Of a stretch of 64,000 nt of DNA, positions 11,547-25,912 are shown in pieces. Origin of the DNA: Anaeromyces robustus (taxonomy: Eukaryota; Neocallimastigomycota; Neocallimastigomycetes; Neocallimastigales; Neocallimastigaceae); NCBI GenBank assembly GCA_002104895.1, contig MCFG01000038.1, forward strand, positions 215,992 to 279,991, given 5' to 3'. A model generated the notes under the pieces. That model saw nothing but the letters and a program-made list of their open reading frames with translations, made no database searches and was not told where the DNA came from. Position 1 is the first letter of the stretch; every line of letters starts with the position of its first letter. A program made the position numbers and the translations under genes.

Positions 11547-13157
11547 TTACGATAGGAAAACAATTAATATAAACACCAATATTGGGAGTTAATTCTTTTT
11601 TGATAACTCAACTCATCTTAATATAAACAAATATAAATAAATATAAATAATAAACAATATAAAAAAAAAAATATATAAATATATATATATAATTAATTTG
11701 AAAAAGAAAAGATAGAATTATTATTATTATAGTTAAAATTACTTTTTTTTTTTGTTTGTTTATAACTTATTTTATTAAATTTTGAATTTACTTATTGACT
11801 ACATTTCTTTTTTTTTCCTTTTTTTTTTTTTTTTTAAATGCTATTATGACTAATTTTTTTTTTATTTAAAAATGTTATTTTTTTTTTTTTTTTTTTTAAA
11901 TGCTATTATTTAAAAAATGCTATTTTTTTTTTTTTTTTTTTTAAAATGCTATTATTTAAAAAATGCTATTTTTTTTTTTTTTAATGCTATTATTACCTAA
12001 TTTTTTTTTTTTTTTTTTTGTTTTGTTTTGTTTAAATATTATTATTATTATTATTATTATTTTATCATTCTATTTAGAGGTGTGTGTGTTGTATATATTT
12101 TATTTTTTATAAATATGTAATTATTCTTTTAAAACATTAATTATTATTTTAATTTTTAATTTTAATTTTATTTTATTTTATTTTTTATTTTTTTTTATTT
12201 TTTATTTTTTTTTTTTTCCTTTTTTCCTTTTCTATTTTTTTTTTTTTTTATTTTTTATTTTATTTTTATTTTTATTCTTTTTTTCTTTTAATAAAAAATA
12301 TTTATATATAAAAATATGAAATATTTATTAATAAAAAAAAAAATTATAAAAGTAAAAAAGAAAAAAAAATAAAAATAAAATAAAAAATAAAAGAGTATTA
12401 AAAAGAGTATAAAAAATAAAAAAATAAAAAAATAAAAACAAAATAAAATAAAATAAAGGAAAAAAAAAAAATATTTATAATAATTATTATAAAAAAAATA
12501 TACATATTTATTTTTTTCTTATTTTTTTTTTTTTAAAGATATGAATATTTTTATAATATATTATATCTTCTGTTTTTTTTTTTTTTTGTTTTTGTTTTTG
12601 TTTTTGTTTTTATTTTATTTTTTTTTTTTTTTTAGTTTAAGCTAAGTTAATATTATTGTATTGTATTGTATTGTATTGCTTGTTTATAAATTTTTTTTTT
12701 AAAAAAAAAAAAATAATATATATATAGTTCTAAAGAAAGAAAAAAAAAAAAAAGAAAAAAAGTATATTACAAACTATTTAAAAAATAAAAATATATATAT
12801 AAAGTAATTAAATGAATATCAAATAGATAGAAAAGAAAAAAAAAAAAAGAAAAAGAAAAGAAATAGAAAAAAAAAAAAAAAAGACTAAATTCAAAACATT
12901 TTGTTTTATATTAAATATATTTTAGTAAATATAATTATAGTAATAAAGATAATGAATATATATACAAAAAAAAAAAAAAAAAAAAAAAAAAGACTCTGTA
13001 AAATATATAATATTACTTAAAAAAATTATATACTTTACACTTACTATTGGCTTTGTTTTTTGAATTTTTTTTTTGATTTTTGATTTATTTTCTTTATTTT
13101 TTATTCTTTTTTTCTTTTTTTCTTTTTTTCTTTTTTTTATATCTATAAATATAAAAT

Positions 13158-13189
<32 letters not shown>

Positions 13190-13387
13190 GGAATATTATT
13201 TAAAAAAATTAATAATTATATAATCAATATATATTATGAACTTCATGATATATAAGGTTAATGGTGATTTTGATATCATAAAATATAAAAAAAGAATTAA
13301 TTTTTTTATCCTTAATTTTTATAGAAAATCAAGTTTTGTATAAATTTTCTTTTTTTTTTTTTTTTTTTTTTTTGATTACTTTTTTTC

Positions 13388-13418
<31 letters not shown>

Positions 13419-13907
13419 GTATTCATTATCGTTTTTAATATTATTTAATTATATTTTTTTTTTTGAATTTAGTTTAGTTTAGTTTATTTTCTTTCTTTCT
13501 TTCTTTCTTTTTTTTTTCTTTTCGTTTTAAATAGATGTAATAAACTATATTTCGAAAAAAAAAAAAAAATTCAAGAAGAAAAAAATTTTTTTTTTACTTT
13601 ACTATGGCGTAATTTTATGCTTCTAATATTAATATAGTAATAATAATATATAATATATTAAAAAAAAAAAAATTTTATATATATTATTATTATTTTTAAA
13701 ATAAAAATTTATATATATAAATCTATATAATATTCATTAAAATATTATAATATAATAATATTATAATATAAATTTTTATTTTTCTATTATTATTATTATG
13801 GTTATTTTTATTTTTTAATATTTTTATTTTTTTTTCTTTCTATTATATATTATTATTATTCTATTAGAATTTTATATTTATAGAATGGAATAAAAATATT
13901 ATTTATT
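11316..13907. other. AT-rich intergenic region between LINE and CAP array
   Basis: No gene recognised. It is dominated by homopolymers. Between about 11,830 and 11,995 a short VNTR repeats AAATGCTATT between T-runs of 15-20. Short pentanucleotide tracts (TTGTA, TTTAG, TTTTG) occur at 12,590-12,680 and 13,470-13,500. Confidence 0.6.
11459..11502. repeat. Inverted repeat (hairpin)
   Basis: CTAGTGTGTGTGTATTTATA and TATAAATACACACTAG form a near-perfect palindrome with an AT centre. The left arm has one extra TG unit. Poly(A) and poly(T) follow directly on the right. Confidence 0.8.
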
Positions 13908-15553
13908 CTAATAAGTATAATTCATGTTATGAACAAAGTCAACTCTGTAATCATTGGCATTGTCAACAACTGGAACATTTCTAGTTTGTGGTTTTCTAGT
14001 AAGAGTTCTAGTAACAACAGAAGCACCACGTTTAATAGAATTAGTCTTTCTAGAAAGAGTTCTAGTAAGGTTAGCATATTGTTTTGGATTCTTCTTAAGG
14101 AAAACAAAAGCAGCAGCAGCACCAACAACAGAACCAGTAATAGCTACACCAGTAACTACATTATTATTTTTTGGTTCTTCTTCTTCTTCTTTAATAGTTT
14201 CTAAAGGTTTTTCTTCTTCCTTTTTAGAAGATGAGGATTTCTTTTCATCTTCATCCTTACTCTTATGAACCTTATGTTCTGGAGCTGGAGCAACCTTCTT
14301 TGGAGTAGCTACTGGAGCAGTAACAGACTTAGTAACACCAGCTAAAGCCTTGGTGGTAGCTTTAACACTTGGAATTTTAGTATTAACAACTGGAACTTTG
14401 GAAGTAGTGTTTACAACCTTTTTAGTAGTAACTGGAGCAACTGGTTTTGGTACGGTAGTAGTTGTTCTTTTGATAGTGGTGGTAGTGGTTTTCTTGGTAG
14501 TAGTAGTGGTAGTTTTTTGAGTGGTAGTTTTTCTAGTGGTAGTTTTCTTAGTAGTAGTTTTCTTAGAAGTAGTTTTATGTTCTTTTGGTTTTTCATCATC
14601 ATCATCATCACTACTTTTACTTCCATTTTTGGAATAAACTTTTTGACCAATGACATTACCAGTTTTGTAACGACAAACTAATTGGTAGAAATCTCCACCA
14701 TCACATTCACTTAATCCACAACCAACTTTTGTGTTTTCAGCCCAAACAACTTGAGCATAATGACCAATCTTATTTTTAACACGTTTATTATCATATTTAG
14801 AAACGACTCCGGCCTTTAAAAAGTCATCCTTTTCAGCTTTCCAAAGATTAAATAATCTATCAACCTTTCTACCATATCCAGTCCAAGCTAAATTTTCTGG
14901 ACCTTCACCTGAGTGTTCATTTTTAGTACATTTTTTAGCATATCTCTATGTAAATATAATAAATATAATATAAAAATATTTTATAATATTTATAATAATA
15001 AATAGGATTAATAATTTATTAATAATATTGATATGGATATTAATAATTAAAAATTTAAACAAAAATAAAATTTGATAGATATTATTATAAACTATAGATT
15101 AAACATTATATTTTTTGTTATTTATTAACTTTAAGACAATTAGAATTATTTATTTTTAAAATAAATATAAAAAATAAATATAAAAAATAAAAATATAAAA
15201 CAAATAAAAATATTATATTTTCATGTCATATTGTTCCAACGAAAAAAAAAAATATTTATATTTTTTCATATTATGTTGTTCTAATTAAAATAATTATATT
15301 ATATTTTTTATATATTATGTTGTTCTAATTAAAATAATAATATTTATATAAATATTAAAAAAAAAAAAATTACTTCAGCAGCAGCAGCAAGATGGTCATC
15401 CCATGAAATATCTTTCATATCAGGAGCACCAACAGCTTCTCTAGTTTTTTCGTGATAATATAATAATTCATCCTTTTCTTTTTCAGTTAAAGTAGCATTA
15501 GCACCACATAATAAAGCAGCAACTACTAATAAATTTGAAAATCTTAACTTCAT
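13908..15553 (-). CDS. CAP-domain (SCP/PR-1-like) membrane-anchored surface protein, copy 1
   Basis: Two exons: 15553-15374 (60 codons) and 14945-13908; intron 428 bp, GT/AG, phase 0 after LAAAAE. Predicted 405 aa. Residues 1-20 are a signal peptide ending GANA. The CAP domain spans about 25-165: H34 in YYHEKTR, E98 in WKAEKDD, H122 in GHYAQVVWAENTKVGCG, then LVCRYKTGN. These are the CAP cavity His/Glu/His residues and the CAP signature motifs. Cys 66, 136, 141 and 151 fit disulfides. A Thr/Lys stalk follows, then an acidic Lys/Ser/Glu segment, one membrane helix (VVTGVAITGSVVGAAAAFVF, about 320-343) and a 62-residue basic cytosolic tail with NPKQY and YRVDF. The protein is likely on the cell surface or in the secretory pathway; CAP proteins often bind sterols or other lipids, but the ligand here is unknown. 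It is the most divergent intact member. Confidence 0.88.
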
Positions 15554-16679
15554 TTTAACTTTTATTTCATTTAAAATTTTATATTGATTTTAATAAAAGT
15601 TAAAAATATATTAATATTTTAACAGTATTGAATTGAAGAATATATTATATATATCTTTATAAATTGTTTTTATTACCTTATATATATTTATTATTTATTA
15701 ATTAATTAATTATTATTTATTATTTATTATTTATTATTTTTTTATTTTGTATTTATTTATTTATTTTTTGTTTTTTTTGTATATTTTTTTTTTATTTTTT
15801 ATTTATTTATTTATTTTTTATTTTATTTTTTATTTTTATTTTTTTATTTTTATTTATTTTTATTCCTTTTTTTTTTTTTATTATTTTTTTTTTTATTTTT
15901 TTTTTTTTTTTATTTACTTTCTACTCAAATAAATAAAAAAATTTTTATTTTTTTAAAAAAAAAAAAAAATATAATAATAAAAAAGAAATTTTATTTAGTA
16001 TTTATAGTCAAAAATTTTATTTTTTATTTTTTTTATTTTTGCTTTCTTCAACCACCAAATTTCTTATTATTTATTTATTTATTATTTATTTATTTATTTA
16101 TGATTTATTTATTTATTAATATTATATCATATTATATATTATTACTATTTATTTTAATATATGTTGTGTCTTTATATATAGATTCCTATAGCATAAAATA
16201 AAATTTTAATTTATATAATATATTATACAGTCTATATTAATTATATAATAACTATATATTATATTATATTATATAATATAATATTAATATTAATGTATGA
16301 CATTAAGTTATAAATGATAAAAATGACCATAAAAAAAAATAATTAATTATTTCTTTTTAATAATAATGAAAAAAAAAGAAATTGAATTTGTAAAACATTC
16401 ATTTTTTAATATCATCATCATAATTTTATTACATTTTTAATTTAATAAATTTAATACATTACATCTTTTATTCTTAATACATTATATTTGTTTTATATTA
16501 TATTATATTATATTATATTATATATTATATTATATTATATATTTATATTATATATTTATTACCCATGAATCACTAAACTAAATTATAATAACTATTAAAA
16601 ATAATAATAATAATAATAATTAAATAATATATAGAATTAAATAATATATAGAATTAAATAAGGAATATATAAATATAAA

Positions 16680-16757
16680 TATATTATTATATTATTATAT
16701 TATTATATTATTATATTATTATATTATTATATTATTATATTATTATATTATTATATT
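16680..16757. repeat. 8-bp TATTATAT tandem array
   Basis: About nine uninterrupted copies of an 8-bp ATTATATT-type unit. Confidence 0.85.
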
Positions 16758-17752
16758 AGAATTACTTAGTGACTAAATTAAAATAAAATAAAATAAAATA
16801 AAATAAAATTTTATATCCATAAAAAAAAATGTAAAACAAATATAATTTAATATTTTATATATATTTAATTTATTAATATGTTGTAGAATATATTATAACA
16901 TATAATAACATTAAACCTATAAATTAAATAATAAATTAAAAAATAATTAAAAAATAATAAGAAAATTCTGATGCTTATATAAAAAAGGTAATAAAAGAAA
17001 AATCTCAATTTTTTTTTTTTATTTATTATAGAGTTAATATAAAATATAAGAAATTAAAGTAGTCTAATTAATAAAACTTTAATTAATAAATAAATTAATA
17101 AATTAAAAAAAAAAAACAATTTATTATTATTTAAAGTTTTTAACCTCTAAAAAGTAAATAAATAAATAATTAATTAAATAAATAAATATTTTAAAAATAA
17201 TTAAATAAATGAATAAATATTTAAATAAAATAATTTGTTAAGGATTAAAGTTTTTTAATTATGTGTTATGAATAATAATGAATAAATTTTTAAATATTTT
17301 AATTTATTTTTTTTACTATAAAATATAAATGTCCATGTTTGTACAAAATACTATATAGGGTTATATTTATTTATTTATGTAATTCTTTATTTATTTATTT
17401 ATTAATTAATAATTTTTTTAATTATTATTTAGTTATATATTTATTCATTCATTTATTTATTATTAATATTACTAATATTAAATTAATATATTATTCTAGA
17501 TTTTATTTTATATTCTTATTTATATTATATATGCATTATTTATATATATAATATTTACTTTTTTTTTTTGTTTATTAAAATCAATAATTACTACAAATAT
17601 TATATTATACACTCACTTTAAAAATATAAAATATAATTTTTCAATAATAATCATAATAATCATAATCTTAAACTAGAGAGAGAAATAAGAAAGTTTATTA
17701 AAGAATGAAAAAAAAAATCCACTTTTCCTTTGCCTAATGTTTAAATTTTATT

Positions 17753-17784
<32 letters not shown>

Positions 17785-18849
17785 TTATTTATTTATTATT
17801 TAATTTGACCTTTTTAACTTTATTCTATGATTTATTTTTTAATTTATAGAAAAAAAATTTTTTTTTCCTTTTTTATCTTTCTTATTATGAATGAACCACA
17901 AATAAATGAATTTAATTTAATTTATAACTATATAAATAAATGAATAAATAAATAAATATTAAATAAATAATTATATAAATATATAAATAAATAAATAAAT
18001 AAATGAATAAATAAATAAATAAATATTAAATAAATAATTATTAAATAAATAAATAAATAAATAAATAACTATTAAATAAATGAATATTAAATAAATAAAT
18101 AAATGAATAATCAATTCATTAATAAATGAATATTTATATAAACGAATGAATGAATAAATAAATAAAACGGTTTATCTTTTTCTTTTTTTTTTTTTTTTTT
18201 GTGATAAAAAAAAATTTTTTTTTTAATAATTTTATTAAATTTTATATTAAAATTTTTTTCTTTCTTTCTTTTATTTCTTCCCTTTTTTTTTTTTCATTCA
18301 TTCATTCATGCCTTCTTTCTTTCTATTTTTTATTCATTCATGCTTTATTTTATTCTTTATTTCTATCTTAAAAGCAAGGTTTTTTAAGAAAAATCTTTAT
18401 CTTTCTATTAATGTTTTTATTATGTTATTTTTTTTGTTTTATTTTATTTTTTTTGAATATTATTATATTATTATATATTAACATTAATTAATATTTTATT
18501 TTCTTTTCTTTTATTTTATTTTATTAATAATATCTGTAATAGAATAAATAAATAAATATGAATATAAATAAATATAAATAAATAATTATTTGTTTATACA
18601 TTTGATTAAAGCTTCTTCTTTTTTTCTTTAAGATTATTAATCTCAAAAGAAGGGGGGAAAATATAAATTCCTTCTTAGTATATAAAAAATTTTTTGAGAT
18701 GGAATGATAATAGTAATATAATCAAAAAAAAAAAAAGTTTTAAAATATAAAATAAAATAATAATAATATATGTTATTTATATTTTATTTCTTATTTCTTA
18801 TTTTTTTATTTTTTACTTCTTATTTTTTTATTTTTCTTTTTTTCTTTTC

Positions 18850-18882
18850 ATGTGTGTGTGTATGTGTGTGTGTGTGTGTGTT
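18850..18882. repeat. TG dinucleotide tract
   Basis: TG repeated about 15 times with one TATG interruption. It is the only long alternating purine-pyrimidine tract of this composition in the window and could adopt Z-DNA. Confidence 0.8.
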
Positions 18883-20064
18883 TTATATATAGTAATAATT
18901 ATTAATATAATTTTTTTTTTATCTAGAATTAGATCTATTTATTTAATTATTTACTGTTTAATAATTATTATATCCCTTTATCAATTTTATTCCTACCATT
19001 TTTTTTTTCAATAAATAATAGATAAAACTATACTATTAATAAAATAAATTTTAACTTATTTATTTTTACTTTTAAATATTACATTAAATTCCTTTTTATC
19101 ATAAAATAAATACCTAATTAAAATTAAAAATAAAAATAAAAAAATAAAATAAAAATAAAAAAAAGATAACTTTTTAATGTTAAATCTATGTCCTATTAAA
19201 AGGTTAAAAAAAAATGTAGTTTATCTGCATAATCATTAAGATTTTATTTATTTTATTTTATACCATTAAACATTTCTGATTAATTAAATTTAAATTTAAA
19301 TTTAAAATTAAAAATTATAAATATAAATAATAAATAATAAATAATAAATAATAAATAAATATAAAAAAAGTTTTTATTTTATTTTATTTTTTATTTTTGT
19401 TTTTATCTTTTTTTTTTTGCATATTAAATAAATTTTAAGATTTAATATAAAAAATAAAATAAAAAGGTTTTATTTATGCATACATAAAATAAAATAAAAT
19501 AAATATAAATTAAATAAATAAATATAAATTAAATAAATAAATAAATTAAATAAAATGAATGAATGATTAAATAAATAAAATATCCTTTGAATTTTAAAAA
19601 ATTTATAAAAAAAAATTAAAAAAATAAAAAATAAAAATTTAATTTATTCCATATATTAAAAAAAATATAATTAGAAAAAAAGAATATTCATTTTTAAATT
19701 TTTAATTTTAAATTTTTTTATTTAAAAAAAAAATAAATAAAATAAATAAATTTTATAAATTAAGGAGAAAGTAAAAAAAAAAAATATAAAAAAAATATAT
19801 AAAAACAACAAAAATAATAAAAATAAAACTTGACATTATTTTTTTTTAAAGGTAATGAAAAATGAAAAAAAAAAAAAACAAATTTAAATTTTAAATTTTA
19901 AATTTTAAATTAAAAAAAATTAAATTATATTAAATCAAACCTAATAATAATTATTTTATTTTTATTTTTATAGTAAAATAAAAACTAATTACATTTATAC
20001 ATTGATGCTAATTGTAGTAATAGTATTTAAATTCATACCAAATTAATTAATAAATAATAATAAT

Positions 20065-20300
20065 ATCAAATTAATAATAATAATAATAATTAATAATAAT
20101 AATAATAATAATGATTAATAATAATAATAATAATAATAATAATGATTAATAATAATAATAATGAATAATAATATCAATAATAATAATAATAATAATGATT
20201 AATAATAATAATAATCAATAATAATACTAATAATAATACTAATAATAATAATAAATAATAATGATTAATAATAATAATAATAATAATCAATAATCATTAA
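20065..20300. repeat. Compound TAA microsatellite
   Basis: TAA runs regularly interrupted by TGAT, CAAT and CTAA, giving a higher-order pattern of about 20-35 bp. Confidence 0.8.
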
Positions 20301-20651
20301 TAATAATAATAACAAATTATTATTAAATAATATTATATAAAAATTATTATTAACTAAATGAAATGAAGTAAAAAAAAAATGAAAAACTTCATTAATATAA
20401 TATAATTATAGTAATAATTAACTTCATCCTTATTCTATTTATTCTATTTATTATTCATTATTTATTATTCATTATTCATTATTCATTTTTTTTAAAAGTC
20501 ATATTACTTAACTACACAATAAAAATCATTTTAAATTAATATTTATCAAATTTATTTTAATACACTTAATCCTTCACCCTTCTCCTTAAAATTTATATAT
20601 ATATATAATGAAAAATATTACCGTTTTTGATATAAATTCAACCAAAATACA

Positions 20652-20688
<37 letters not shown>

Positions 20689-22157
20689 ACCTTAATAATA
20701 ATAATAATAATAATAATATCAAATAAGTTATATAATATTTTGAAAATTTTGAAAAAAAAAAATTCTATATACATTTAAAAAAAAAAAAAAGTTAGAATAT
20801 TTCTTTTTTTTTTTTATTAATTAATTAATTATATATTATATATTATAATTGAAGGTTTTATAACACTTTTTATTTATTTATTTTATTTATTTATTTATTT
20901 ATTTATATAATTATTATTTATATATAATTATTATTTTATTATTTATTTACTTATTTATATGATTATTTATTTCATTTTATTTTATTTTTATTTATATAAA
21001 TAATTTTATAATTATTTATATACAATTATTTTATGAATTTATTTATTCTTTATTATTTATTACTTTATTATTATTATTTATTTCATGTTTTGTTTGTTTT
21101 TAATGACTTAATTATTAGTACTACTTATATTATTAGGATTTTGATTATTAGTATTATAAGTATTAGTATTAATATTATTATTATTTACTTTTTAGTTTTT
21201 AAAATTTAATTTTATTCACTTTTATTTTATTTTTAATTTTTTTTTTATTTTATTTTTTTTAATCTCTAATAATTTTATATATATATTTTTTATTGGAATT
21301 AAAATTTTATTTTTATTTTATTTTTATTGTTATTTTTTTCTTTTTTTTCATTTCTTTTTTTTTTTTTATAGATATACTTTTTTTTTTTCTTTAATTTTTT
21401 TTATTTCACTTAAATCTTTAATATTTTTCCTTTTTTTTTTCTTTTCTTATTTTTCTTCTTCTTTCTATTATTATTATTATAAAAATAATTTTTTTTTATT
21501 ATTATTAAATATTTTATATATATATAATATTATACATAATAATCTATGAATTATATAATTTTAAATATATATAAAATTAAAAAAAAAAAAAAAAAAAAAA
21601 CTTCTATTTATTTATTTATTAGGAATTAAAATTATTAGAGAAGAAAATAAAATAAAAAAAAAAAAAAAAAAAAAAAAAAGATGATTATTTATAATTATGA
21701 TATATAAATGTGTATGTGTATTTTTTTTTTTTTTTTTTTTTTTTTCAATTTTTTTAAGAAAAAAAAATGAAAAGGGGGCAAGAGTATTTAATAATAAAAA
21801 TAAAAATAATAATATAAAAAGAATATTTATAAGAAAAAAATAAATTATATTTTCTAAAAAAGAAAAAAAAAAAAAGAAAAAAAAATTGTAAGTGAAATAA
21901 TTATAATTAAAGAAAAAAAAAAAAAAGATATAGAAAAAAAAAAATTGAAAAAAAAAAATTTTTTTTTTTCTTTTATAGATTTAAATCAACTCAACTTCTT
22001 TTTTTTAAGTTATAAATGTTTCTATATATATATATTATATAATATATATATAATATATAAAAATAAAAGAAAAAAAAATTTATAAATATATCTATATCTA
22101 TATATATATAATTTTTTTTTCTTCTATTTTTTTTTTCTTTTTTTAAAAAAAAAAAAC

Positions 22158-23643
22158 TTAAGCTTGAGTTTGAGTTTGAGTTTGAGATTGTAAATTTTCA
22201 GTAAAATCTATTCTATAACTATTATTATCATTTTCATTAGTATTAGTATTTGTAGTTGTATTAGTGGTTGTGGTTTCTGGTGTAGTGGAAAGAGTTGGTT
22301 TAACTTTTTTAGTGGTAAATTTTCTAGTAATAACAGTAGCACCACGTTTAACAGATGTAAAACTTCTACTAAGTTTTTCATATTGTTTTGGATTCTTTTT
22401 AAGGAAAACAAAAGCAGCAGCAGCACCAACTACAGATCCAGTAATAGCAACACCAGTAACAATGGTTGTAGTATTATTATTACCTTTATCCTCTTCTATA
22501 ATAATAAGATTAGATCCATCTTTACTTTTAGCACCATTAGCACCATTAGCACCATTGACACCATTGACACCATTAACACCTGGTGTTGGGGTAGCATTAG
22601 CAAATGGAACTTTAGTGGTGAGGGTAGAATTAGTATTTAAAATACCATTAATGACTGTAGAAGTAATTCCTTTTGTAGTATTTACAACATTTTTAGTGGT
22701 TGAGGCTACAAAATTAAGTTTTTTAGTGGAGGAAGGAAGAACTTGTTTAGTTTGTTTAACAGGAGTAGTTGGTTTAATGGTGGTAGTAGTAGTAGTTTTT
22801 TTAGTAGTAGTTGTAGTTTTTTTATTATTATTATTATTTTTATTATTATTATCTTTACTACCTCTTTGACCACCTGAATAAACTTTTTGACCTTTAATAT
22901 TACCTGTACCATAATGACAAACTAATTGATTAAAACCATTACATTTATTAAAACCACATCCAACTCTAGTATTTTTTGCCCAAACAATTTGAGAATAATG
23001 ACCAATATCTTCACCATTATATTGTCTTCCAGTGAAATTATCAACTTGACCAGATTTTAAGAAATCATTTTTTTCATCTGCCCAAAGTCTATATAAATCA
23101 GATACACTACTACCTTTTCCTTTAGCTAAATTTTGTTGTGATCTATCATGTGTTGTTCCTGGACACTTCTTGGCATAAGACTTAAAAAATTATATTAAAA
23201 ATAAAAATATATATATAAAAAATAAAAAATAAAAAAATATATATATATATAAAAATGTAATTAAAGAAAAAAATTATTTATATATATATAATTTTTTTTT
23301 ATTATATAAAGATTATTTAAAAAAAAAAAAAAAAAAAAAAAGAGATAAATTAATTTTATAAATAAATGATTAATTAAAAATAAAAATAAATATATATATA
23401 TAATAAAATAAATAAATAAATATAAATATATATATAATAAATATATATATAAATAATTACTTCAGCAGAAGCAGCAAGACCTTCATCCCAACTAAGTGAT
23501 TGTGTATCACTGGCTCCAGTACCACTTCTAGTAGATTTGTGCATACTTAATAAATTAGACTTATCACCACTAGATAAAGTAGCACTTGCTGTATTGTATA
23601 ATAAAGCAGTGATAGATAATAAAAGTGAAAATTCTAATTTCAT
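22158..23643 (-). CDS. CAP-domain (SCP/PR-1-like) membrane-anchored surface protein, copy 2
   Basis: Exons 23643-23461 (61 codons) and 23180-22158; intron 280 bp, phase 0 after LAASAE. Predicted 401 aa. It has an N-terminal signal peptide (residues 1-21, ending NTASA), then a CAP domain with H35 (SMHKSTR), GHYSQIVWAKNTRVGCG and LVCHYGTGN. The stalk is Asn-rich (a run after GGQRGSKD), then Thr/Lys-rich, and includes six NG repeats (NGV three times, NGA three times) encoded by near-identical codons. One membrane segment (IVTGVAITGSVVGAAAAFVF, about 299-321) precedes an 80-residue basic/Thr/Asn tail with NPKQYEKLSRSFTSVKRG, SYRIDFTENL and a terminal QT repeat. A CAA/TAA tract lies about 80-105 bp upstream of the ATG. 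Function is inferred only from the CAP fold: extracellular lipid or protein binding. Confidence 0.9.
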
Positions 23644-24357
23644 TTTTTTTTTTTTTTTAATTAACTGAATTAAATATGTATTATATATAAAAATTAAATA
23701 ATTTATATATATATATTTATTATTGTTGTTGTTGTTGTTGTTGTTGTATTATTGTATTATTTTTTTTTTAATTTTTGTTTTTTTTCAATGTTTTCAAAGT
23801 TGAAAATATAAATATTATTATTATTATTATTTTTATTTTTATTTTGATATGAAATATAAATAATATGTTATATATGTAATTTTAATAAATGAATTAAAAG
23901 TTGTTATATATATTGTATTAAGTATTGATTTTCATGATTTAAAGTTTAGAATACAAAGAGATTATTTTATTTCATTTTGTTTCATTTCAATTTTTTTTTT
24001 TTAAAAAAAAATTGAAGAAATAATAATAAAAAAATGAAGTAAAAAAAAATTATATAATTATAAAAAAAAAACATTTAGTATTTACATTAATATTTTTTTT
24101 GTTATATTTATAATTTTACATCAATCTAATAAAACAATCTAATAATACAATCTATTTTTTTTTATAATAAATAGATTAATAAATAAATAAATAAAATAAA
24201 TAAATAAAAGGCTTACATTAATTTATTATAGTTTTTTTTTTTAAAATATAATTTTTAATTTATTAATTATATTTTATATTTTATATTTTTAATTTTTTTT
24301 TTTTTTTTATATATTTTTTTTTATTTTTTTTTTTTTTATTTTTTTTATTTTTTGGGT

Positions 24358-24390
<33 letters not shown>

Positions 24391-24882
24391 GAAAAGAAAA
24401 AAAATTTTTTTCTTTTTTTTTCAATTTTGTTTATGAAATGGTTAATAAATAAATAATAAATAATAAATTATATATAAAATTATTTTTATTTAAAATGATT
24501 CATTTTTTTTAATATTTTTTTTAATATTTTATTATTTTTTGTCTTTTTTTTTTTTTTTTTTTTTTTTGTTTTGTTTCATTTGTAATTTTCTTTTTCTTGA
24601 ATAAATAAGAAATATTAATAAATAAATGAATAAATAAGAAAAATAAATAAATTAATTATTAAAAATTAATCTAATTAAATAAATATTTTATAATAAATTA
24701 AATAAATTAAAAATTAATTAAATTAATTTATTTAATATATGGATTTTATATTACTTTATATTTATTGTATATTAAAATATAATTTAATATATTAATTTTT
24801 ATATTGATTCTTTTTAATTTAATAATGTAGTACAATATGGCTAAAAAAGAATGAAAAAAAGAAAAAACTAAAAATTTTATTG

Positions 24883-24883
<1 letters not shown>

Positions 24884-24965
<82 letters not shown>

Positions 24966-25130
24966 ATATATAATAAATAAATAAATAAATAAATAAATAG
25001 ATACATATATAATAAATAATAAGTAATAAATAAGTGGATGAATGAATTAATAAATAAATAAATAAATAGATAAATAAATAAATAAATAGATAAATAAATA
25101 AATAGATAAATAAATAAATAGATAAATAAA
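24884..25130. repeat. AAAT microsatellite
   Basis: About 245 bp of AAAT with GATA-type variants (AAATAGAT) in its right half and a 40-bp non-repeat interruption near 25,005-25,045. Confidence 0.9.
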
Positions 25131-25854
25131 TTAAATATAAAATTTTTTTTTTCATCGTTTTTATCTTTTTTTTTTATATTAATATTACTCATATTTATCA
25201 TATTAATCATATTAAATCATATTAATATATAAATATTACTTTTTTTTTTTTTTTTTTTTTTTAATAATTATTTATTTAAAATTTTAAAATTTAAAAAAAA
25301 AAAAAAAAAGATGAAAAAAAAAATTTTTTTTTTTTTAATATATTTTTAACTAAATTACCATGGATAAATTTTAAATATTAAAAATAAATAAAAAAAAAAA
25401 AAAAAAAAAAAGATAAAAAAGAAAAGATAATGCATTAGAACTATTTTACATTATATATTTTAAATATATTTTTATATCATTATAATATTTTAAATTAGAT
25501 ATAATATTTTTTTTATTAATGATTAATTTTAAATTTAAAAAAAATTTTTTTTTTTTTAATATTGAAAAATATTTTAGTTTTTTTTTTTTATTTTAACTTT
25601 TATTAGATTTTAAATGAATAACATTTATAATAATGATATTATTATTATCATTACTTGGCATTGATAATAATTAATAATTAATAATTATATATTTTACAAT
25701 AATACACCAAATACTACAAAAAAGTCTTTTTTTTTTTTTTTTTTTGCGTTTTAACTTTCTTTCTTTATTTTATTTTTTATTAAATCAATTAATATATAAA
25801 TAAAAGAGAGAAAAAAAATTAAAACTATTACTTACTTATTATTATTATTAAAAC

Positions 25855-25856
<2 letters not shown>

Positions 25857-25911
<55 letters not shown>
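25857..25911. repeat. ATT microsatellite
   Basis: About 18 uninterrupted ATT units. Confidence 0.9.

Positions 25912-25912
<1 letters not shown>

Larger units (their letters stand above)
15554..22157. other. Long AT-rich spacer between CAP copies 1 and 2
   Basis: 6.6 kb without a recognisable gene, about twice the other spacers in the array. It contains TTTA/AAAT tracts (about 16,070-16,100, 17,755-17,800, 17,940-18,160), an (8-bp) TATTATAT array at 16,680-16,757, a TG tract at about 18,850-18,882, TAA/TAATGA arrays at 20,065-20,300 and an AT tract at 20,660-20,690. I looked for a decayed CAP copy here and saw none. Confidence 0.6.

Noticed and set aside
13922-14656. Several frames over CAP copy 1 exon 2 on both strands
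   Set aside because: Shadows of the real minus-strand CAP frame; Ser/Leu/Val/Lys bias reflects the Thr codon repeats.
22208-22912. 201-codon plus-strand frame and others over CAP copy 2
   Set aside because: Antisense of the Thr-rich stalk and helix; similar antisense frames appear at the other copies only because the sense sequence is shared.
24746-25210. 154- and 92-codon LFIYLFIY proteins
   Set aside because: AAAT microsatellite read as protein.
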